Shown piece by piece: positions 1 to 11,000 of a stretch of DNA of 64,000 nucleotides. The position numbers and the translations under genes were made by a program. The DNA is from Lumnitzera littorea (lineage: Eukaryota > Streptophyta > Magnoliopsida > Myrtales > Combretaceae). Position 1 is the stretch's first letter, and each line of letters opens with the position of its first letter. The notes beneath the pieces were generated by a model that saw only the letters and a program-made list of their open reading frames with translations, made no database searches and was not told the origin of the DNA. Where the stretch lies: the NCBI GenBank assembly GCA_024138015.1, contig JAMXBB010000008.1, forward strand, positions 43,532,298 to 43,596,297, written 5' to 3'.

Positions 1-3000
1 ATTTTTTAGCAAGATTTGGTGGTGAGTACCCCTATTGACTAATTGTGCATCGTATTTACTTTGCTAATAGGGTTATAAGTATTCATTGGTGCATAATATC
101 AGTCGAACAGCTTATGAGTTACTTAAACCTTACAAGCCATAGGTTAGTTTAGACCCATCTTCGATATCAACTACCCTTATTTGTCCTTAGCACAACATTT
201 CATCTAGCTCCATCTAATAGATTGCTTCTACATAACTAATTGATTTATAGGTTAGAGATAGTGTAGAATGGCTAGGTAATAACTTAGTCATAGCTTGTTA
301 AAGCCATTCTTTTAAAAAATTATTCAAACTTAATTTTTTATGCTAATTTGTAGGAAAATAGTTAGTTGACATGTTGTCTATGAGAGGCTGCACTACAACT
401 ACATGATGAGCATCTTGATGCATGCATCCTTTCATTTTTGTAGAAGATAGGATTTTAGGTATAACCTAACCACTAGTCAGTTAGCTTGATTAGCACCTAG
501 TCATTGCTCTGGTAGAGTAATGGAGATTCGAGACGCATATCTTCCACCAATTTATGTTGCAAGACATTTCTTTATTGGTAGGAATCCTTATTGAGAACAA
601 GTAATAATAGGTAACACACATTTGAGTTGGGTGTATGCATCTTAGTTGCTACTAGGTTTTCAACCCTCTATATTTGCCCTTTGCACATACACTTAGAGTT
701 GTCATGACCGGAGGGCAATTTCAATAAGTTACTTATTGTTGATGTTAGGGATTTATTGGGGTTATATGTCTAACGTGAGCCTAAAAAGGCATTAGAGGTT
801 CCTCTAGTATGTGAATTTTGGCATTTAATTTAGTAAAGAATATATGATTAAGTGTATACGAGATAGAGAGCCTTTAAGACCAACAATACCTGGAGGTTTA
901 AGGTTCTAGGAAAGTTATAGAATTAGAGTCATGATCCGAAATCTTTTATCATGAAGGCATCCAAGTGGTTTTAAATGAATGATGTGGCCTCTAGGATTTA
1001 GGCATATATATAGAGACATTGGAAAACCTTTGGCTTGTACATACATCTTTAGGTTAAGCTACGTATAAGAAGATCCTCTTTCCTTCAACATGTTCTAGAA
1101 TACTTACACGGCAAGTTAGGCACGTTAAGTGTAAAGAGATTTTCTCTTGAAGGCTTCTTTTCTTGTCATGGATTATGTTGATGCTTGGTGGGTTGAACTG
1201 GCTTATAGAGGTTTAAGATTGAAATCTACATGTAACACCTTCTAATGAAGATGAAGCAATGATTTAACACTTCACTAAAGCATACATCCTATAGCTCATA
1301 GGCAAGGTATTTTTTCGTAAAACAAATTCCATAACCCATGTCTAAATAATGTTCCTCCCCCTTCTTAGTGATTTCTTGGCAACTAGCTAGTACACTTGTA
1401 AGGCATCATACTTAGCTTGGCTATATTGTTATCTATGTCTTGCTTCACATAAGATGGGGGTGGAGATTAGTTGTCCCTTTAGGTATGAGCATGGGGCTAC
1501 TTTCCCTATATTGTTCTCCTACATCTAGATTTACAATAATGGTTGAGGGTCAGATATTGCTTTGCTAATGATGAGCTGAGTTTGATGCCACCTAACTATC
1601 TATACATGTAGTGAGGAAGATTGTAATGCTTCTATATTATAGAACTTTATTTCCCTAACTACATCCTTTAATGGCTTGAATGTCTTCAATACATTCTTGC
1701 TTATAATGATATTAGGAGGTAGCTCCACAAGATGGACCTTTGAGGTAGAATGTAGAAGAATTGGCAAATGATTCATGCATTTAGCTAACATGGTGAGTTG
1801 GTCATTATCAAAGTATTATTCAAGTAGAGCTACCTATTAAATTGATCAATGGTATACTCTTAATAGTGCTACTTGGTGTAATGAGATGATTAGGTGGTAC
1901 ATCAATCGGACATGAGTCATTCTTAACTAATTGGCATACATATAAGTTACTCATTATCTCACTTATATTTTCCATTTCTATTTTGTATTTTAACCATTAA
2001 GTGTATTGTTGAATGCAAGCTGATTTTATTAATCATCTACATCGATTGCCATATGTTGACAATTTTATAAACCACTAGAGATAACAATAGTTTTTTACCA
2101 GCTTAGAGGTGTTACTTTAGATGACGTAGCATCATTAGACCTTACTGACTCATAATTGCTGAAGCTAGCTTAAGGAGGATGCCATAGGGGACAAAGGTAG
2201 GAAAAAGGTTGAAGGTGGGGCTACATATGTATCCATGTAGACATTAGAGATGATCCTACCCCCAAGCATGACTAATTTACCACCAATATCTTTTGTTTCC
2301 ACCGCATTAGAGGATAATGAGCTAGGTCACTTGTCATCACTATCGATGCCATTTAAGACACTTATAGGGGAAAGCTCCAACACTTATATTCACTCTCCTA
2401 TGTAGAAGTGGTGACTTGGAGCTCATAATAAGGACATGGGTTAGAAGATCACATAGGTTGAGCTTCCTTTAACAATGATATATGTATAGTTGTCAAAATC
2501 ATGATTTTACCCATGCGATTCAATGAGTTATGATTTTAAGAAACCTTTTGAGTTAACTCATATATAAAATCATTTTGTTATAGAAACTTATGTTATTTTA
2601 CATATTAAACTTAGTAGAAATATATATTTTTAACTGAGTTTACCATTTCTATATATATGAGTTGAATGAGTAAAAAATAAAAAAAATTTAAATAGGCTTC
2701 TATTATCGTATTGATCATTAAGATGTCAAATAATCTTTCTTATCCTATTCTAATTTTTTTCGTTTTCGTTTTCCTCTTCCTCTTTCTCTTATTCCCTTCT
2801 TTAATATTCATAACTTTCGTTTAGGTTTTAGTTCTAAAAGAAAAGTTTATAAAAAAATGACCATATATTTAATTTATATCACTAATAGCTCAAAATGAGT
2901 TGAAACATTTGATTTTGTTTAATTTATTGCTTTTTAAAAATAAAATAATGGAAAAAAAAATAGTTTCAGCCTTGCTTATCCTTATTTAGTAAATATTAGA

Positions 3001-4079
3001 TTATAGATTAAGAATTTTTTTTTTGAAAAAATAATTTAATTTCTTCATTTATTTAGAAATGTATTTTAAGTTTTTTTATAATTACTATAAGTATATCTAA
3101 AGTTTTTTTTTTAAAAACTATTTTACATAAGTTGTAAAAACTTATATTTTTATGTTTTGATTTTACATTCCGATTCTATAGGCCCTTTAACAATTTTAAT
3201 AGAATCGTAAGTCTTACAATCTTAGATGCATGTGATTTCTCTTAATATCTCACCACATATAGATTGGTAGAGTATATCAATCACGTAAGTGGATATGGAT
3301 CAGATGATGCAATCTCAGCTTGATAATTAATTGGATACTTAAACAGATGTGGGCTTTCAAGTGAAGGTAGAGATGATAGCCTTAGATTACTCATTATTTT
3401 CTTTTTCCTTTATTTCCATCTTTACTTTATGCATTTGTATATGGATAGACTAAACGATTTATGAATGAAAATCTTCTTATTGTGCTTCTAAATTCTTTTA
3501 TATTAATGTTATTTAATGTTCATAAAAAATCATTACAATTTAGTAGCTTATTGTATATGCAAGTCTTTTGACGAGTAGTTATGAGATTGTATCGAAGAGT
3601 ATGTGTAAGGCATGTGTTAATGAGTTGTTGATGAGATCTTATGTGATTATGTTGAGTAGTGAGTAGTTGTTAGTATGGGTGAGAAGTTTGGGTGATTGTG
3701 TTGAGGAGTGACTTCTTGTTGCTATTATGGTTGAGAAGTTTGGCTTTTGAGTATAAATGGTGTTAAAGAGTTTGTTGCTTATGTTCAATGTCACTAGTTT
3801 ATTGTTCACTTTAAATGATGTTTTTTATGTTTAATCAGCATATGTTATAGACTTGGTTTGTAGATGCAATTGCTGTTACAAATTTTTATCAATTCGAAGT
3901 CACATCTTAAAGATTCGTGTCTGAAGTAATGATTTTAGAGCAATTTGAAATTGTGACTTTCAAAAAGGATTTTAAGTATGATATTTTAGAATTATTTTGA
4001 GAGGTTTTATATTTTAGGATTTTTTTAATGGATTATTTATTTCCTCCTCTCAAATACACGAAGACAAAAACACATAATG
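1..4079. other. AT-rich upstream DNA, no gene recognised
   Basis: No open frame longer than about 60 codons has recognisable protein similarity, and no splice-consistent exon chain was found. The first 2.5 kb is less AT-rich than the stretch at 2500-4080 and may contain decayed transposon coding sequence, but I could not assign a family. From 2500 onward there are many A or T homopolymers and no visible structure. This is presumed intergenic DNA upstream of the CBE1-like gene. Confidence 0.45.
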
Positions 4080-4091
4080 CATATATATAAA
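4080..4091 (+). promoter_or_regulatory. TATA-like box upstream of the CBE1-like gene
   Basis: The string atatatataaat lies upstream of the pyrimidine-rich leader. It resembles a plant TATA box, but it is about 280 bp from the TC tract and the area is AT-rich, so chance is a real alternative. The transcription start cannot be fixed from sequence alone. Confidence 0.2.
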
Positions 4092-4358
4092 TTTTTAAAA
4101 GTTGTTTAGAGTAAAAAAAATAAAAAGGGCTTTGATAAATCTTATGCCTTGTAATGCTTCCTTCTAATCTCAATTCTCTAGTCACACTATCGACGCTACA
4201 ACATGCACCAGGAGATATTTTATTTTGGATTAATATAGATAATTACGAGATATTTAATATTTTACTCTTTTTAGTCTTATTTATTTTTTACCATCGTATT
4301 GTTTTTTTAGATGTCCTTTTCTTCATCCTTACGAAGAGAGAGAAAGAACGTCCCAATT

Positions 4359-4362
<4 letters not shown>

Positions 4363-4389
<27 letters not shown>
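4363..4389 (+). repeat. (TC)n microsatellite in the presumed leader
   Basis: About 13 TC units are followed by further CTCTCT blocks to about 4457. Pyrimidine-rich tracts of this kind are common around plant transcription starts and in 5' leaders. It could be a Y-patch core-promoter element or simply a polymorphic repeat. Confidence 0.8.
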
Positions 4390-4393
<4 letters not shown>

Positions 4394-5039
4394 CTTTTCT
4401 GCAATGGGTGATTTCTCTCTCTAAAATACTTTCTCTCTCTAAAACTCAGTCTCTCTCATCAACCCATAAAAAATTTACAAGAAATGGATCGTCCAACCCC
4501 TGATTACTGCTTTTATATCATAACTTAAAGATAAACCCTAATTTGTTCTCTTTCAGATCAGATAAGCTTTAAAAAAGAACCAAAACCCTAGGTTCTCCGA
4601 GTTCCTAGATTCGCGTAGAAGTTAGAATTCTCCTTGTGCTTGATCAAAAGTGTAAGGAATTGAAATGGTTGATACTTAATTTGCTGCGTGAATCCAGGTT
4701 TTTACGCAGAGAAAATAGGTTAATATTGTTGTAAATTTCGTGCTTCGAGCTTCAATTTTCCATATCTTTCCATTCTAGAGCAAGCTTGAATGATGTGTGA
4801 CTAGGAAATGGTGTGACTTTATGTTTAACTAGCAGAGGTTATGGAGATATTTGACTGCGAGTGAAGCCGGTGGTCGGGTTTTTGGGTGATAAGGAGTTTG
4901 GATTATATTGTTCACAAGAGTACACGTTGAAGAATTGTTGCGCCGTAGTGTGGGAATATTCTGCAGGACGGATTGGTTGTGATCCTGTGCAGAATTGTGA
5001 TTATCACGCTCGGTTTGGTTGCAGAGGATCTATTGCAGA
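4390..5039 (+). promoter_or_regulatory. Presumed 5' leader of the CBE1-like gene with several short uORFs
   Basis: The region includes two aaaccct telo-box-like words (near 4533 and 4583), typical of promoters and leaders of plant translation-related genes. If unspliced, it contains several very short upstream ORFs: ATG-ATG-TGT-GAC-TAG near 4789, ATG-GTG-TGA near 4808, ATG-TTT-AAC-TAG near 4821, and a seven-codon one near 4841 ending at 4864. A leader intron could remove some of these. Whether they regulate translation is inference. The frame open from 4861 to 5043 lacks an in-frame ATG and is not called as coding. Confidence 0.35.
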
Positions 5040-8000
5040 ATGAGCTTAGAAAATGGAGAGAAAAATAATGTGGACCAGCCCATTGGATCAAATTGCGATG
5101 TGAATAAGTAAATAGCTAACTTTTTTTGTTTTTTCTTTTCAACCGATTGGCTTTTCTTAACTAATGATGATTAATGAGTATGCTTTTTATGCTATTTGTA
5201 TAATGAGGGAATTTTGTCAATTATTCAGGAGGTCAAGAATCTCATATTCGCGGGAGTTTTTACTGTCGCTAGGTGGATTAGATGTCTGCAAGAAGCTGCC
5301 TAAGGGATTTGATGAATCGCTCTTGAGGTAGAATCCTTATTCTTTTGGATGTTTTGATTGATTATGTGTTGATATTGATCTATCAATGATGCTTGTTTTA
5401 TGAATAGTGAGTTTGAGGATGCTTCCCTAGAGAGACAGCGGGTTCCTGGCAGTTTTTCGACACATGGTTTTAGGCGTAACGAATATGGTTCATCCCCACC
5501 AACACGGGGGGACTCTTATAATCGGGGAGTTCATGGAAGGTGGGATAGTCGTTCTTCTGGCAGGAGTGACAAGGACACTGAACAATCTGATGCTGATTCA
5601 GGTATCAGATGACTGCATATTTTAGTTCTTTTGTCTGTAAAAGGTAACATTACTTGGATAAGCTTGTGATTCTCTGCACATGCAAGTAAATGCAAACACA
5701 CTACTTCTTGGAAGCATATATGTAGTAAAACAGATAGCAAGCTATCATGGGTTACATCTAGGTCATTGTGTTTGATAGAGCCAGGCACGCAATACTTCCT
5801 CTTTGCAAGATATGGGCTGTGTTATGAACCAAATCAATTACTAGGAAGAAATTATGAATCCAGAATAGAAAATGGATAAAAACAGAGGGAAAAGAGGTAC
5901 CTGAGCAGAAGCTCAGCTCACTCTTCTTACGCTTAATTCTCAAGAATCGTTATACTCCTGTTCATAGAATATTGCAGATGTGGCCACATCAGCCACCAAA
6001 CCAACCAACCAGTCACGTCAGCAACAATTCTTCTAACTACATAACATACCCTACACATATACACCACCCAACACCAACCCATCACAACACTAACTGCAGA
6101 CACCACTACGCCACCCTAAACTCCCAACACAATATGAACTCACTCACACACACACCATACACAAAATACGCACACCACCCAAAATAAATTCCAAGGGTGC
6201 ATGCTAGGAAGCATCCTTCCTAGGCCTCCCTTTGTAAACATGCCATATAGGGGGCTGTTGTCTAGGGAACACATCAATTCCTCCCCCTCAAGAAAAGTCC
6301 TTGTCCTCAGGGACAAAAGAAGGATATTAGAGTTTAAAAGAGTCCACATCTACCCAGGTTGAATCATTAGGAGACTTTCCTTGCCAATGCACCGACAATT
6401 GGGGAATTTGTTGGTCTCTGTGTAGACGAAAACGATGACCCAAAATCGCAACAGGTTGCGGTTCCAAGTATTCAGCATCTTCAAATAAGTCCGAAGGTAA
6501 TTCTTGTGTGGATGGAAAAGAACCAATAGCTTTCTTGAGGAGTGACACATGAAAAACTGGATAAACTAGGTAATGCGAAGGTAATTGTAATTTATAAGCA
6601 ACCTTCCCAATGCGTTTAATACTTGAAATGTTCTGAAAGAAGGAGGAGATAATTTAGAACCTGTTTTGATAGGTCCTTGTTTCTGCAAATTAGGACAAAG
6701 CTTAAGGAAGACCCACTCTCTAACCATAAACTCCACATCTCGGCGGTGTTTGTTGGCCTATTGTGAAGTAATAGCTTGAACGTGAGTCAAGTTTTGTTTT
6801 AAGCAATTCATGACAGAGTCTCGTGAATGTAGTGCTTCGTGCAAGGTAGTAAAACCAATCTCCTGATCAACAAATGAAGAGAGGGAGTTATCTTGGCGGT
6901 GGTGTGATAGGAAGTATTATAGTGATATTCAGCCCATGGAATCTAAGTAGCTGATTGCTTGGGTTGATTGCCAACAAAGCATCTTAAATAGCACTCTAAA
7001 CAGTGGTTGAGGATTTTCATTTAACCATCCGTTTCCGGATAATAAGAAGTGCCAAAATGAAGTTTAGTACCTTACAATTGAAACAATTCTTACCAAAAAG
7101 TACTCACAAAAGTAGGGTCACGATCACTTACAATAGTCTTTGGCATCCGGTGCAAATGCATAATTTCTTTAACAAACAGTGCCACAATGCTTGGTGCAGT
7201 ATATGGATGCTGAGTGGTTTACTCTCTCCATTGCCGATACCATCAGCTCTTTGGGAGGATATATCAATGGACTTTGTGTCCGAACTTCCAATCCAAAATC
7301 CAAGAGATTTGATGTTATATTAGTAGTCATGGATGCCAAAGCATTGTGGCACTGTTTGGTGCAGTATAAAGATACATTTCTTCTTATTTGTTGTAAAGTG
7401 ATTTTCTCTTAGTATTTGTAATACTATCCCCAAATGTTTGAAGTGGGTAGGCATATTAGTACTATATATGAGAATATCGTTAAAGAAAATCAAAACAAAT
7501 TGCATTAGATAAGGTTGAAACAAATCATTCACGATAGCTTGGAAGGTGATGGGTGCATTTGTTAAACCAAAGGGCATAACAAGAAACTCATATTGTCCTT
7601 GATGTGTTCAAAAAGCCGTTTTGTGAATGTCATCTGAAAATATTCGGATTTGATGATATCTAGCCTTGAGATTGATTTTAGAAAACACTGAAGCCCCATG
7701 TAACTCATCCAAAAGCTTCTCAATAACCAGAATAGGATATTTATTCGGAATAGTTACTTCATTTATTGCCTTATAATTTACACAAAAACGTTATGAGCCA
7801 TCTTTTTTTTTTTAACCAATATAACTAGTCTAGAGAGTGGACTAGTGCTAGGCCTTATTATTCCTGTGGCCAATATGTCTTGAGCTAGCTTTTCAATCTC
7901 ATATTTTTGAACAAAGGCATATCTATAAGGCCGAACATTAATCCGTCCATAACTAGGCTTTAAAGGAATATGGTGATCATTAGCTCAGAAAGGGGGTAAA

Positions 8001-11000
8001 CCGGATTTTTCCTCAAAAACATTAGAAAAATCGACCAACAATTTTTCAATTCAATGATCAAAGGAAGCTTGTGATAAATCAGTAGTGACATCAAGCTGCC
8101 ATAACAAACTACATAATTCAATTCCCTATAGCTTATGCAATGATTTTAAAGGGACAGCAGTTCGGGAAAGTGTAGGATCACTCAGTAACACTTTCTCATT
8201 CCCCCTTATAGAAATCTTCGTAGACATATGTAGCCAATCAATCTTAACTTCCCCTAAAGTCTTTAACTAAGTAACTCTAAGTATAATATCTACTCCACTG
8301 AGTTCAAAAACATAACAATCAACAACTATTTTCATATCACCGATTAGTACCTGCACATTATGACATATACCCCGGAAAGAAATGTGTTGTCCATCTCCCA
8401 AAGTAATTTTAAAAACAACAGAATTATCTACTTCCAATTTCAAAAGCTTCACAAGGGATAGGGAGATAAATTTGTGATTAGCACCACTATCTATCATGAT
8501 GGAGATTAGGGTTTCATTCATTTTACCTCAAAACTTCATTGTTGGGGGTCCATCAAACCCCTTCATGGTCAGAAGGGAAAGTTCCAAACCTGCACCAGGA
8601 GTTTCCATGCTACTTCCGACAGCCGATATTTCATTAACTTCTTCAACAACTTCCCATTCACCTCCAACATCTCCTGCATCCTCTTCCAACAACACACAAC
8701 AAAGAGACTTGTTAGGGCACTTATGTAAAGGAGAAAAAGGTTGATCACATTGAAAACATAACCCTTTAGTACATTTATCCAAGTACTCTGCATAAGGCAA
8801 TTGACGCTCTCCATGAGTAGATCACGAAGGATGTTTCAGTTGGTTAGACACAGCTACTGGTTGTGTCGTTGGTCCTGTTGGACTAGGACCAGTAGTGAAA
8901 CCAGCAGTTGATGAATTGCGCGGAGAGGATTGAGAAGGATGTCTATCTCTGTACTTTAGTCTGCCATTGTTTACTTATAGCTGAGGTTGAATAGACGCTA
9001 CAGAGTGAAAATTAGAATATACTGCAGTGCTGTAGGTCATCCTACTAGGTGTTTGATGATTTGATCGAAATGTAACACTCTTACTTTCATTTCAACCACA
9101 ACAGCTAGATGCAAGGAATATTCTGCAGTCAAATTCCCTCTCTACTTTGATTGTGACCTCCATAGCTTTTTCCAATGAAGAAGGAGAATGTGTATCAACT
9201 CTGGTTTGTATTTCTTTGCGTAAGCCCCCAAGAAAATAACCTAGCTGTTGAATTTCTGGAATGGTCGGAGCTTGTGAGATAAGTGATTCAAATTCTTCAA
9301 TATATTGGCAAACTGAAGTAGTTTGCCGCAACTGCGAAAGACTTTTAATGGATTTGACGCCCACTGTTTGCTGTACCTCCTCAACCTTTCCTCTTTCATC
9401 ATATTCCAATCTAAATAAGGAATTTGTCGTCGTAAAACTTGTAACCAGCAGACACATCTTCCTCTCATACACATAGCTGCTAAATCCACTTTCCGATCTT
9501 CTCTCGTCCTTTGAACTTCAAAATATTGTTCTGCCGTCAAAGTCCAATTTGCCAGATCTACAACTTCAAACAATAGAAGGACTACTTGCGATGCATTCAT
9601 TTGATATTCATCATCGTTCTCCTCTAGGTGCACACTGTTGCGATCAATTTTCATGTAATCTCCGTTCAGCTGTTGCTTTCCACATTGGATCATATTTTGC
9701 CACTCAATATGTACTCCACTACCATATCTAATCATATTAGATGATTCACCAGGTATTCCATTACTAGGTCGATTCAGCAGCCATAGATTTTCCATCATTT
9801 TTTGCATTTTTGACATAGAGGCCTGAATGACGGAAATATCTCCCTGTGAGGAAGTCATGTCACCACATAATGAAGTCACATTTCCACTAATATCCTTTTG
9901 ATTTTTATCCATTTCAGTTAAACGTTGCTGCATATTTAGTAACTCTTCATGCATCTCTCCTGAATACTTCTCCACCTCTTCAAGTGGAGAATCTGTTCTA
10001 GTCACGTTTCTGTGAATTTTCTGAGCAGAATTTTAAGTTTCCCGTAGACAGCACTAATTGTTATGAACTAAATCAATTACTAGGAAGAAATTATGAATCC
10101 AGAATAGAAAATGGATAAAAATAGAGGGAAAAGAGGTACCTGAGCAGAAGCTCAGCTCACTCTTCTTACTCTTAATTCTCAAGAATCGTTCCCCCCACCC
10201 CCTTCTGGATAACTAACTTCCATGCATATTTATACTCCTGTCCATAGAATATTCCAGATGTGGCCACATCAGCTACTAAACCAACCAACCAGCCACGTTA
10301 GCAACAATTCTTCTAACTACATAACACACCCTACACATGTACACCACCCAACACCAACCCATCACAACACTAACTGCAGACACCACCACACCACCCTAAA
10401 CTCCCAATACAATACGAACTCACACACACACACCATACACAAAATATGCACAACACCCAAAATAAATTCCAAGGGTGCATGCTAGGAAGCATCCTTCCTA
10501 GGCCTCCCTTTGTAAACATGCCATATAGGGGGCTGTTGTCTAGGAAACACATCAGGCTGAAATTGCTGGAAGGTACATTTGCTAGTGTTTATTGATGAAA
10601 AAGTTATCCCAGAAGTATAGCTTGGATATATGACAATAGTTCTGTGATACACGTAGGGCACTTTGTGATACATACATATAGTATTTGGAGGATTATAATG
10701 CATTCCTGCTTTTTGATGTATGATTGCTGATATCGACACTAAGCTGGGGGATCTTTGCTTTGATCATCTTTAGATGAGGGTTATGTTGTGGGCAAAAGAT
10801 GGCTTTTGTTAGAAAAATGGTGAGACTTGGGAGTCATCTGCCCCTTCACTGCCCATGTAGGTAGATCAATATGTTTATACGTGTACTTGCTACTAGCCAT
10901 GTCATCTAGTGGTAAAGTTCCTTCTCTTCCTAGTCAGAGGTTTACGAATAAAAAATCTTCTCAGCTTATAAAAAATTTAAGGTTATGGGTGTACTAGTTG

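Larger units (their letters stand above)
5820..10554 (-). mobile_element. E1: defective Ty3/Gypsy chromovirus-like LTR retrotransposon in intron 3
   Basis: The two LTRs (5820-6276 and 10059-10554) both begin TGTTATGAAC and end ACACATCA. They are flanked by a perfect 5-bp target duplication, ggctg, at 5815-5819 and 10555-10559. Coding remnants read on the minus strand in the order gag, CCHC finger, protease, reverse transcriptase, integrase, chromodomain-like end. RNase H and the N-terminal part of integrase are missing, and a piece of integrase is inverted. A purine tract borders the 3' LTR. Every frame carries stops or shifts, so the element is non-autonomous. At 4.7 kb it is shorter than an intact chromovirus. 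It is antisense to the host gene. Confidence 0.93.

Noticed and set aside
2100..2480. Weak coding-like stretch on + (EMILPPSMTNLPP and nearby words)
   Set aside because: It has several stops and I could not match it to any family; it may be decayed transposon sequence but is not supportable.
4861..5043. Open frame just before the CBE1 start, overlapping its ATG
   Set aside because: It begins with GTG, has no in-frame ATG and no recognisable similarity; it is leader sequence.
5972..6187. His/Thr/Pro-rich frames in both E1 LTRs (also 10222-10485)
   Set aside because: They come from CCAACC/CACACA-rich LTR sequence and are not conserved as protein between the two LTRs.
10888..10960. tRNA/SINE-like words (atctagtggtaaag ... 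gaggtttacgaat)
   Set aside because: The B-box match is poor, no cloverleaf can be drawn and no tail is clear; likely chance or a very old fragment.
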